From: Phyllobacteriaceae bacterium
Lineage (GTDB): Bacteria > Pseudomonadota > Alphaproteobacteria > Rhizobiales > Rhizobiaceae
Direction: 5' to 3'
Assembly (NCBI GenBank): GCA_024645155.1
Contig: JAHEGF010000183.1
Coordinates: 1-6,841 of the forward strand
Length of the DNA: 6,841 nucleotides
Each line of letters starts with the position of its first letter. The stretch's first letter is position 1. The position numbers were made by a program, and so were the translations under genes. Under the pieces are notes generated by a model that saw only the letters and a program-made list of their open reading frames with translations, had not been told where the DNA came from and searched no databases. This document shows positions 1 to 5,584 of this stretch, in pieces.

Positions 1-1
1 C

Positions 2-58
2 GGCTGGGATCCGGACGGAACCATTTCCGGCATCCTGCGCTTCACACGCTACTTCTAA
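2..58 (+). CDS. C-terminal end of a probable outer-membrane porin (partial)
   Basis: Only the last 18 codons and a TAA stop are present, and the gene begins before the window. The readable end is GWDPDGTISGILRFTRYF. Alternating hydrophobic residues finishing in a C-terminal phenylalanine are the usual signature of the last beta strand of an outer-membrane barrel, the signal read by the BAM complex. The ending resembles, from memory, those of Rhizobiales Porin_2 proteins (Brucella Omp2a/Omp2b, RopA), and in Brucella the omp2 genes lie close to slt-dapA-smpB, which fits this window. A strong terminator follows 23 bases after the stop. The barrel type is well supported, but the specific family rests on a short tail and is an inference. 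Confidence 0.55.
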   Translation, partial: GWDPDGTISGILRFTRYF

Positions 59-81
59 TCGACTTCACGGTTGATGAAGCG

Positions 82-114
82 AAACCCGGCAGGCAACTGC
101 CGGGTTTTGTTTTG
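82..114 (+). terminator. Intrinsic terminator after the porin gene
   Basis: An 11-bp perfect stem, AAACCCGGCAG (82-92) with CTGCCGGGTTT (97-107), closes a GCAA loop and is followed by a T-rich tract, TGTTTT. This is a classical Rho-independent terminator placed just after the porin stop, and it separates that gene from the small membrane-protein cluster. Confidence 0.88.
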
Positions 115-248
115 CCCGGTTTCCAGCGAGTGGACACATTCGGTTCGTCCTTGATATTTCCGCAGACTTCCGGCAATTGAGCGTCAGGCCAGCATCGTTC
201 AATGACTGTTTGCTGCTATCCGGAATAACGCGCGGTCTATCCACTTGC

Positions 249-267
249 GGCCACCGCGGCGGTGGCC
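249..267 (+). repeat. GC-rich hairpin ahead of the small membrane ORFs
   Basis: GGCCACCG (249-256) pairs perfectly with CGGTGGCC (260-267) around a three-base CGG loop. It lies 27 bases upstream of the ATG at 295, and no T-tract follows, so it is not an obvious terminator. It may be a 5' leader structure or a protein-binding inverted repeat. Otherwise the stretch from 115 to 294 shows nothing recognisable, and no convincing sigma-70 promoter could be picked out. Confidence 0.4.
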
Positions 268-294
268 TTGTAGCTGCGGCGGGGAAAACAAATC

Positions 295-471
295 ATGCGC
301 AACTGGAAAAAATGGATCTGGCCTTGCATAATCACCACTGCGTTGCTGACCGTGTTATCGCTATGGTTCGAGGCGGTTGCTGCTGCCAGCCAGACGGCAG
401 GGGAGGCGGCAACGCATTTAGCGGTCTACGATACCCTGTTGTCGCCAGGCTGTAGGGAGACAAAATCATGA
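295..471 (+). CDS. 58-aa single-pass membrane ORF, possible remnant of an envelope protein
   Basis: The ORF starts MRNWKKWIWPCIITTALLTV, giving a positively charged N-terminus and one hydrophobic segment at about residues 8-25. A short Ala/Thr-rich tail and a Cys-containing end (SPGCRETKS) follow. A purine-rich GGGGAAAA stretch lies 8-15 bases before the ATG. The TGA overlaps the next ORF's ATG as ATGA, which suggests translational coupling. From memory, the W-x-W-P...TALLT...LWF pattern resembles the N-terminal anchor of rhizobial OmpA/BON-type envelope proteins that precede small membrane ORFs like the next one. If so, this is a truncated copy lacking the periplasmic domains. It could equally be a genuine small membrane protein. 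The function is unknown. Confidence 0.45.
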   Translation: MRNWKKWIWPCIITTALLTVLSLWFEAVAAASQTAGEAATHLAVYDTLLSPGCRETKS

Positions 472-566
472 TTGACCTGATCTCGAAGCTTTGGATTCTT
501 ATGGTAATTGCATTTCTTGTCGGGATTTATGTCGGCTGGATTACATCACGGCCCAGGACGTCCTGA
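468..566 (+). CDS. 32-aa single-pass membrane protein
   Basis: The ATG overlaps the preceding stop (ATGA, 468-471) and has a good ribosome binding site, AGGGAGA (454-460), seven bases upstream. The peptide has a short polar start (MIDLISKLW), one transmembrane helix at about residues 9-25 (WILMVIAFLVGIYVGW) and a basic tail (TSRPRTS). The helix resembles the N-terminal helix of the next protein (IAFLVGIYVGW against IAFILGCTVGY), so the two may be related by duplication or share a partner. The next gene begins 36 bases later with its own binding site. No known function can be assigned. The binding site, the overlap and the shared helix motif are the reasons for calling it real. Confidence 0.5.
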   Translation: MIDLISKLWILMVIAFLVGIYVGWITSRPRTS

Positions 567-602
567 GTAGTAGAATAGCCGGATAACAACGGAGACGGAC
601 CC

Positions 603-1580
603 ATGCCAATGCTTGTTCTGCAGACCGTTCTGCTGGTTGCGATCGCGTTCATTCTCGGATGCACGGTTGGGTACATGTTTCGGCTTTGGTTTGGAAAACC
701 CCAAAAGGCTGCATCGGAAGGCGACAGGGAGCCCGCTGCATCTCCAGCGCCAGTGGCCGCGGCAAGTGCCCCGCCGGCACCGGCACCGGCGCCGGTCAAA
801 AGCGATAGAGCAAAGTCCGCCCCTGTTTCACCGGCCGCGGTAAAACCGGCGTCCAAAACGCAAACAAAACGCAAGGCGCCTGCTAAAAAACCGGCAAGGA
901 CAAAGACCGCCGCAAAAAGGACGGCCGGCGCAACTGCGAAGGCACCGGCAGGAACGGCCGATACGCATCGCGAACCCGACGATCTCAAGCAGATCAAGGG
1001 AATTGGCCGTCAGATAGAAGCCAAGCTCAACGATAATGGCGTCAACACATTTGCGCAGATTGCAAACTGGTCGGCAAGCGATCGCCGGGAAATGAACCAG
1101 AAGCTCGTGTTCTCAGGCCGCATTGAGCGTGAAGAGTGGGTCAAACAGGCCAGAAAACTTGCCCGTAGCGGCACAACAACATTTTCCGGCCGCGTTGCCG
1201 CAGGTGAAGGGAAATCGTCACTTGGCAAGGCTCCCAGGTCGGGCGGCGGCAAGAAACCGAAAATGCTGAAAAAGGCGCGCCGGGGCAAAGCCGACAAGCT
1301 GACCCGGATAAACGGCATCGGCAGCGCCATCGAGAAGAAGTTGTTCGATATCGGTGTCTTTCACTTCGACCAGATAGCGAAATGGTCTGGCGAAGAGGCC
1401 GAATGGATTGGCAACGAGATCGGGTTTACGGGCCGGGTCACGCGCGAAAAATGGGTCTCCAAAGCTCAATCCCTCGCCAGGGGAGGCGCGACTGCCAATA
1501 CCCGCAGCGCCGATGCAGCAAAGGTTGCAGCAAGCCGCAAGGCAACGGCAACGCAAGGACCCAAACGGGGCGGAAAGTAG
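603..1580 (+). CDS. Membrane-anchored protein with two tandem helix-hairpin-helix domains
   Basis: This is a 325-residue protein. Residues 1-27 form an N-terminal transmembrane helix (LLVAIAFILGCTVGYMF). Residues 32-122 are a low-complexity Ala/Pro/Lys linker, first PA-rich and then strongly basic. Two copies of a roughly 62-residue domain follow at about 126-187 and 231-292. Each begins DDLKQIKGIG or DKLTRINGIG (the helix-hairpin-helix turn), continues with FAQIANW or FDQIAKW, and ends with SGRIEREEWVKQA or TGRVTREKWVSKA. A basic linker separates them. From memory, the same domain occurs as a C-terminal extension of alphaproteobacterial NuoE and L21 proteins, where its role is not firmly known. 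Helix-hairpin-helix folds usually bind nucleic acid or protein non-specifically, and the basic linkers would suit nucleic acid. The start is supported by GGAGA (591-595), seven bases upstream. It is probably co-transcribed with the two small membrane ORFs before it. Confidence 0.85.
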   Translation: MPMLVLQTVLLVAIAFILGCTVGYMFRLWFGKPQKAASEGDREPAASPAPVAAASAPPAPAPAPVKSDRAKSAPVSPAAVKPASKTQTKRKAPAKKPARTKTAAKRTAGATAKAPAGTADTHREPDDLKQIKGIGRQIEAKLNDNGVNTFAQIANWSASDRREMNQKLVFSGRIEREEWVKQARKLARSGTTTFSGRVAAGEGKSSLGKAPRSGGGKKPKMLKKARRGKADKLTRINGIGSAIEKKLFDIGVFHFDQIAKWSGEEAEWIGNEIGFTGRVTREKWVSKAQSLARGGATANTRSADAAKVAASRKATATQGPKRGGK

Positions 1581-1604
1581 GCCGGACATAGAAAGCATAT
1601 TTCC

Positions 1605-1631
1605 ACTGCAGGACCGGTAACTGGTTGCAGT
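1605..1631. terminator. Weak stem-loop between convergent genes (possible terminator)
   Basis: ACTGCA (1605-1610) pairs with TGCAGT (1626-1631), with a smaller ACC/GGT stem inside the 15-base loop. It lies in the 69-base gap between two converging genes, where a bidirectional terminator is expected. There is no clear T-tract on either strand, so the assignment is weak. Confidence 0.22.
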
Positions 1632-1649
1632 AGTGACCCATTGTTAGAT

Positions 1650-2531
1650 TTAACGTCCTTCCACCCGTTCGATGAATTTCGCGATCCGCTTTGGCAACCC
1701 GGCAGTTTCGAGATAGGGCGCATGCCCCTGTCCATCGACGTTAATAGCGACAAGATCCGGATGACGCTTTTCCATTTCAGCTACCGTTTCAGCCGACAGC
1801 AACGTGGAATTTGCGCCACGTATCACCAATAGTGGAATTTCCGCAAGTCCCTGAAATTGTGGCCAGAAAACCGGCAACGGCTCATTGAGATTGACGCTTG
1901 TGACGGTTTTCAGCAACGCCGGATCATAATCGGTAACCGGGACGCCGTTTTCGTCTCGATAGAATGCGCGGGCGCCGCGTTCCCAATCCGCATCGGTGAG
2001 CGATGAAAAGCCGGGTCCACCTGCAGCACGCTGTATTTCGATCGCCTCAGGCCAGTTTTTAGGAATTGGCGCCCACTCCAGATAGGCGCGGATGAGGGCA
2101 ACGCCGGCTCCTTCGATGACCGGGCCGACATCGTTCAGGATTCCGCATTTTATCAAGCCGGGTCGCATTGCGGCGAGTACGAACATGATCAGGCCGCCAC
2201 GAGATGTGCCGATGAATGCGCCATGCTCCACATTCAGCGCCGTCAACCCGGCGATGATATCGCGAGCCTCGATGATCGGATCATAATTATGCCAGTTCCT
2301 GTCATAGGCCGATTGCCCGCGGCCTCGATAATCGAAGCAGATTACCTGCCTTGGACTGTCCTTTTTTCCGGACAGGTAAAGCGCGAGCTGATGAAAATCA
2401 CGAACATTGCGCGTCAGCCCCGGAAGACAGATGACCGGACAATTGTCACGGCCTGCCGGTCCATAAATGCGTGCGTGCAGTTTCAGACCGTCCTGAGCCA
2501 AATAGAAGAAGTCTGAAAAGCCGTCACTCAT
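1650..2531 (-). CDS. Alpha/beta hydrolase
   Basis: A 293-residue cytoplasmic alpha/beta-hydrolase fold enzyme. It shows the oxyanion-hole segment VICLPGLTRN (33-42), the strand VICFDYRGRGQS (63-74), the nucleophile elbow G-T-S-R-G with Ser110, and the histidine motif VDGQGH with His270. The position after strand 7, where relatives usually carry an acid (G-x-N-S-D), reads GANSTLL with Thr243, so the acid may instead be Asp134 in LNDVGP after strand 6. The substrate cannot be told: esterase, lactonase or C-C hydrolase are all possible. The start at 2531 (MSDGFSDFF) was chosen over an upstream in-frame ATG at 2600 because the fold begins here and AAGGGCG lies just upstream. It is convergent with the helix-hairpin-helix gene and divergent from the acetyltransferase gene. 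Confidence 0.88.
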   Translation of the reverse strand: MSDGFSDFFYLAQDGLKLHARIYGPAGRDNCPVICLPGLTRNVRDFHQLALYLSGKKDSPRQVICFDYRGRGQSAYDRNWHNYDPIIEARDIIAGLTALNVEHGAFIGTSRGGLIMFVLAAMRPGLIKCGILNDVGPVIEGAGVALIRAYLEWAPIPKNWPEAIEIQRAAGGPGFSSLTDADWERGARAFYRDENGVPVTDYDPALLKTVTSVNLNEPLPVFWPQFQGLAEIPLLVIRGANSTLLSAETVAEMEKRHPDLVAINVDGQGHAPYLETAGLPKRIAKFIERVEGR

Positions 2532-2631
2532 AAATACGCCCTTGTGGTTGATCTTCGGGTATATCCTCGCAGACAATGAGGTGAAAGTGCCGGAATACAA
2601 TTCCCGCGGTTATTGCGCATTCTGCGAGCAT
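2524..2631 (-). CDS. Possible 35-aa ORF upstream of and overlapping the hydrolase gene
   Basis: From an ATG at 2631 a frame runs MLAECAITAGIVFRHFH..., ending ...RIYE with TGA at 2524-2526. It overlaps the hydrolase start by eight bases (ATGAGTGA on the - strand). An in-frame GTG at 2652 with an AGG five to six bases upstream would give 42 residues. The overlap is typical of translational coupling, and the composition is not obviously random. The binding site for the ATG is poor and I recognise no family. It may be a coupled small protein, a regulatory upstream ORF or chance. Confidence 0.2.
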   Translation of the reverse strand: MLAECAITAGIVFRHFHLIVCEDIPEDQPQGRIYE

Positions 2632-2679
2632 TTCCGCTTCCACCCATTTCACAAAGCCTAATGTATCAGGATGAAAATC

Positions 2680-3243
2680 ATGTCAAAAACCGAACGGGAG
2701 AAAATGGCTGCCGGTGATTGGTACACGTGCATTAATCCTGAACTTGAGGAAATGCGGATAACGGCACGGAACGCGGTCCACGAACACAATACCCTGCCGC
2801 CGGCGCACCGCGGCAATATCGGTCCGCAATTGAAAACCCTGATGCGTACGGTAGCTGCCGACACCTGGATCGAGACACCGTTTCATTGCGCCTATGGCTT
2901 CAACATATCCCTGGCTGATGGTGTTTACATCAATGCCGGATGCGTATTTCTCGATACCGCCCCGTTGACGATTGGCAGCGATACCATGCTTGGGCCAGCG
3001 GTACAGATTTACTGCGCGCAACATCATCAAGACGCCGAAAAGCGGACAGCCGGCCTCGAAGTTGCCCTGCCGGTGACAATTGGCAGGCGGGTCTGGATTG
3101 GCGGCGGCGCGATAATACTTCCAGGTGTGGAAATCGCGGATGATTCAATTGTCGGGGCCGGTAGCGTTGTCGTGAAAAACGTGCCTGCTGGCGCAAGGAT
3201 CGCGGGGAATCCGGCCAGACCGCTGGCAAAACCGGTTCGGTGA
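2680..3243 (+). CDS. maa: Maltose/galactoside O-acetyltransferase-type hexapeptide acetyltransferase
   Basis: A 187-residue enzyme of the LacA/Maa/NodL family, which transfers acetyl from acetyl-CoA to a sugar hydroxyl and normally acts as a trimer in the cytoplasm. The Mac domain covers about residues 4-57 (SKTEREKMAAGDWY, then EHNTLPP). The left-handed beta-helix of hexapeptide repeats covers about 70-178, with VTIGRRVWIGGGAIILPGV and SIVGAGSVV. The catalytic histidine is His115 in YCAQHHQD; relatives usually have H-P-x-D, so His116 replaces the proline. The end RIAGNPARPL is family-typical. Start 2680 was preferred to the in-frame ATG at 2671 because AGGA (2668-2671) sits eight bases before it. 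The real acceptor (maltose, glucose, another sugar or a Nod-factor-like oligosaccharide) is not readable from sequence. It is convergent with slt, with 21 bases between the stops. Confidence 0.9.
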   Translation: MSKTEREKMAAGDWYTCINPELEEMRITARNAVHEHNTLPPAHRGNIGPQLKTLMRTVAADTWIETPFHCAYGFNISLADGVYINAGCVFLDTAPLTIGSDTMLGPAVQIYCAQHHQDAEKRTAGLEVALPVTIGRRVWIGGGAIILPGVEIADDSIVGAGSVVVKNVPAGARIAGNPARPLAKPVR

Positions 3244-3264
3244 AACGCCATCGGGCGCCGCCAG

Positions 3265-5346
3265 CTATTGCCGCAAATCTTTCGAAATTGCCAGACGGTC
3301 GGTAATGCGTACCTGGTAGACTTGATAGTTTTCCATGACACGCTGGACGTAGTTACGTGTTTCGGTAAACGGGATGCGTTCGATCCAGTCGACTACCGTT
3401 TCCAGGCTTTTGCCACGCGGATCACCATAGCGTTCTGCCCACTCGGCAGCTCTGCGCGGTCCCGCATTGTAGCCGGCAAATGTCAAAACATAGGAACCGT
3501 TGAAGCGTTCCAGCTGCTCGCCAAGATACGCCGAACCAAGGGTCGCATTATAAGCTGAATCGGTGGTCAGCTTTGCTCGTGCGTAGCGCAGGCCGGTTTT
3601 CCGCGCCATCTGCTTTGCAGTACCAGGCAGCAATTGCAGCAGACCCCGCGCACCGGCACCCGAAACTGCACCCGCGTTGAATTCGCTTTCCTGCCGGGCA
3701 ATCGCATAGGCGAGGGCTTTCCGCTGCCCGTCAATTTTCGCATCGGGCGGTATGGCACCCAGCGGATGGGCAAGAGCGCCGACATCGATACCGCGCGCGG
3801 CCGCGATCTTACCGACCTTCAGCGCCATGTGATGATTGCCGGCGCGTTCGGCCATCACCGCCAAAAGCGCCAGCTCACCGGCATCATTAAGCTTGCCGGC
3901 GAGGTCGATGTAGAAACGATTGGCACGGCTGCCGTGATCAGCCGCCTCTAGGCGCTGAATGGCCTGAACCGAAATGTATTTCTCAAATTTTGTGCGATCA
4001 GCAGAAGAGGGGCGCGGATAGGAAATCGGCAGCGTTTGCCTACCGAGTTTTGCGGCGGCTACCTGGCCGTAAAATGCCGTTGGATAACGCGCTGCCATTT
4101 CATAGTAGGTTTGTGATTTTCCGGGTCCGCCGGCCTCTGCCGCGCGTCCGAGCCAGTAGTAGCCACGCGCATTTGATATGGCCCCTTCGGCAACTTCTAC
4201 CACCCGTGCAAAATGCATCGCCGAAGTCTTTGCATCATTAAGCGCACGAAGTGCAAACCAGCCTGCATGAAATTCCGCATCGGCAATATCTGCCGGAGCC
4301 TGCGCCTTGTGCGTTGCTGCGACCTGGTAGGCAAGCTTTGCATCGCCCTGGTCAAGCAGTTCGCGCGACAAGACCCTGCGCTCGAACCACCACTCGGCCG
4401 GATCAATCAGTTCGGATTGATTGAACCGCGCATTGATCATGACCGCTGCTGCATCGCGGAACCTGTCACGGCGGCGCAGATGGCGAGCCTTGGCAAACAC
4501 ATACCCGGCCGAACGCTGTGAACCAGGTACCGCATCAAGCAACGCGCCGGCATTCTTCTGGTTTCGTGAAACGGCAGCCCACGCGTTGTAGAGCGATGTG
4601 GCGCCCGCAAGGGAGGCTACCCGTTGGGCCGAGCGAACGCGGTTTTCATAGTGCATGCGCTCCATGCGGTACCGGTGCGCTGATTGCGGAATAAGTTTGC
4701 CGAATTCGCGGATGATCGTTGTTTCGTCTTTCGCGTCCATCTTGGCCGTACGCCAGAAAGGAACAAGGATTGCGCTAGCGGATTTGGGTTGCCCGGAAGA
4801 AACAAACGCCCGGGCAAGCACGATAATGCCGTCTGCGGTCTGTGGCTGGGTATCGCCAAATGCCGCAAGCACCCCGCTTGCTGGCGGGTTTTCGCGTGCC
4901 AATGCTTGTTCGCTGTTGTCGCGCAGCTTGTCGGCGCCTGGCCAACCGGCGGTAAGGTGGGCCGCCGCTGCAATCTCCGCGCTCGTAACATCTTCATTAC
5001 CCGACAGCGCGATAACCCAGGACAAAAGACGGTAGTCCAGTGAACCCCGGGCGAGTTTGTTGCTGATCGCCCGCGCGGTCGGGTAGTCGTTTTTCGAAAC
5101 CGCGTCCAGTCCGGATTTCAGCAGTTGCAGGCTGGCGGCGGTGGGGCGGCTCACCTCCGAATAATTGGCGGCACGCACAACCGAAGCGGTCGAAGTTTTG
5201 TCGGCACCGATAATTTGTTCGACAGTAAGCGGAGCTTTCGGCCGTGCATTCTCGGTAGCTGCGGGAAAAGCGGCTGCAACAACCAGGATTGGCACAATCA
5301 CGGCTGCGGAAACGATACCGCGAATGGCTGTGTCTGATGTACTCAA
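3265..5346 (-). CDS. slt: Soluble lytic murein transglycosylase
   Basis: A periplasmic enzyme that cleaves the MurNAc-GlcNAc bond of peptidoglycan, forming 1,6-anhydro-MurNAc ends. With a TTG start at 5346 the protein has 693 residues. A signal-peptide-like segment (AIRGIVSAAVIVPILVVAAAF, about 7-27) has no lipobox. It is followed by a long alpha-superhelical region (about 40-520) and the C-terminal SLT domain (about 537-670). The domain shows IARQESEF with catalytic Glu553, GLLQLLPGT (568-576, usually GLMQLMP), FAGYNAGP (Tyr626) and IPFTETRNYV. The frame stays open 160 codons upstream into dapA DNA, but that part has no family features. No ATG lies between those codons and the signal sequence, so TTG, with GGAG 11 bases upstream, is the best start. 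It is divergent from dapA. Confidence 0.9.
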   Translation of the reverse strand: MSTSDTAIRGIVSAAVIVPILVVAAAFPAATENARPKAPLTVEQIIGADKTSTASVVRAANYSEVSRPTAASLQLLKSGLDAVSKNDYPTARAISNKLARGSLDYRLLSWVIALSGNEDVTSAEIAAAAHLTAGWPGADKLRDNSEQALARENPPASGVLAAFGDTQPQTADGIIVLARAFVSSGQPKSASAILVPFWRTAKMDAKDETTIIREFGKLIPQSAHRYRMERMHYENRVRSAQRVASLAGATSLYNAWAAVSRNQKNAGALLDAVPGSQRSAGYVFAKARHLRRRDRFRDAAAVMINARFNQSELIDPAEWWFERRVLSRELLDQGDAKLAYQVAATHKAQAPADIADAEFHAGWFALRALNDAKTSAMHFARVVEVAEGAISNARGYYWLGRAAEAGGPGKSQTYYEMAARYPTAFYGQVAAAKLGRQTLPISYPRPSSADRTKFEKYISVQAIQRLEAADHGSRANRFYIDLAGKLNDAGELALLAVMAERAGNHHMALKVGKIAAARGIDVGALAHPLGAIPPDAKIDGQRKALAYAIARQESEFNAGAVSGAGARGLLQLLPGTAKQMARKTGLRYARAKLTTDSAYNATLGSAYLGEQLERFNGSYVLTFAGYNAGPRRAAEWAERYGDPRGKSLETVVDWIERIPFTETRNYVQRVMENYQVYQVRITDRLAISKDLRQ

Positions 5347-5368
5347 GGGTCCGGATACTCCAAATATC

Positions 5369-5393
5369 CGCGCAAATTTGCGCGCAATTTGCG
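5369..5393. repeat. 16-bp perfect palindrome with adjacent near-copy (candidate operator)
   Basis: CGCGCAAATTTGCGCG (5369-5384) is perfectly self-complementary. A second motif, CGCAATTTGCG (5383-5393), directly adjoins the first core CGCAAATTTGCG (5371-5382), giving two tandem dyads one helical turn apart. They sit 23-47 bases upstream of the slt start codon, in the shared slt-dapA intergenic region. This layout suits a dimeric regulator binding side by side, or an RNA hairpin in the slt leader. No specific regulator can be named. Confidence 0.5.
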
Positions 5394-5412
5394 GCAAAGA
5401 TAGGGATCGGGC

Positions 5413-5440
5413 GTGAAAACTCCGTAAACGGTTTGTAAAC
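5413..5440. repeat. 11-bp phased GTAAAC repeats (candidate regulatory site)
   Basis: GTGAAAAC (5413), GTAAAC (5424) and GTAAAC (5435) start exactly 11 bases apart, so they lie on the same face of the helix. The last two flank GGTTT, so AAACGGTTT is also an imperfect dyad. They lie between the palindromes and the small ORF ahead of dapA, where promoters of both divergent genes are expected. No clear -35/-10 pair could be assigned, and the role as a binding site is inferred. Confidence 0.3.
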
Positions 5441-5452
5441 AGGAAGGCTAAA

Positions 5453-5515
5453 ATGCCAGTTATCCGATACACCGGCCGGGATTCGCTGTTGGCGTATGCT
5501 TCCAATTGGCGCTGA
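5453..5515 (+). CDS. Candidate 20-aa leader ORF upstream of dapA
   Basis: The ATG at 5453 is preceded by a strong ribosome binding site, AGGAAGG (5441-5447), five bases away, better than that of most genes here. The peptide MPVIRYTGRDSLLAYASNWR ends at TGA, 15 bases before the paired hairpins of the dapA leader. It contains three arginines but no lysine, so a classical lysine-codon attenuator is not supported. It could be a regulatory leader peptide, or a chance ORF following a purine-rich patch. No family is recognised. Confidence 0.27.
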   Translation: MPVIRYTGRDSLLAYASNWR

Positions 5516-5529
5516 AAGGTTCTAGAAAC

Positions 5530-5570
5530 GCCGGGTTCACCGGCAGGCACGTGCCTGCCATTAAATTTTG
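5530..5570 (+). promoter_or_regulatory. Two mutually exclusive hairpins in the dapA leader (candidate attenuator)
   Basis: Hairpin A pairs GCCGG (5530-5534) with CCGGC (5540-5544). Hairpin B is an 18-bp perfect palindrome, GGCAGGCACGTGCCTGCC (5542-5559), followed by ATTAAATTTTG. It resembles an intrinsic terminator with a 7-bp GC-rich stem and ACGT loop pointing into dapA. A and B share bases 5542-5544, so they cannot both form fully. Hairpin B ends 13 bases before the dapA binding site, GGAG (5573-5576). The T-tract is interrupted by AAA, so termination would be partial. The palindrome could instead be a protein-binding site in DNA. Confidence 0.45.
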
Positions 5571-5584
5571 TTGGAGTACCGATC

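Noticed and set aside
218..246. Possible EcfG-type stress promoter (GGAAT ... )
   Set aside because: The -35-like GGAAT lacks the final C and no matching CGTT lies at the right distance.
177..455. 92-codon frame from a TTG overlapping the 58-codon membrane ORF
   Set aside because: There is no binding site, its composition is unlike a protein (Gly/Cys/His runs), and the other frame has a membrane segment and a coupled stop/start.
776..796. GCACCGGCACCGGCGCCGG tandem repeat in the helix-hairpin-helix gene
   Set aside because: It simply encodes the Pro-Ala linker and is ordinary low-complexity coding DNA.
2592..2604. GGAAT-ACA-ATTCC inverted repeat between the hydrolase and acetyltransferase genes
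   Set aside because: A five-base arm is expected by chance in 150 bases, and it falls inside the candidate small ORF. There is no supporting second copy.
3231..3241. ACCG-GTT-CGGT stem as terminator between the acetyltransferase and slt genes
   Set aside because: It has only four base pairs, overlaps the coding end and has no T-tract.
5471..5559. Lysine riboswitch ahead of dapA
   Set aside because: The leader is too short for the five-helix aptamer, and no conserved riboswitch core could be recognised.
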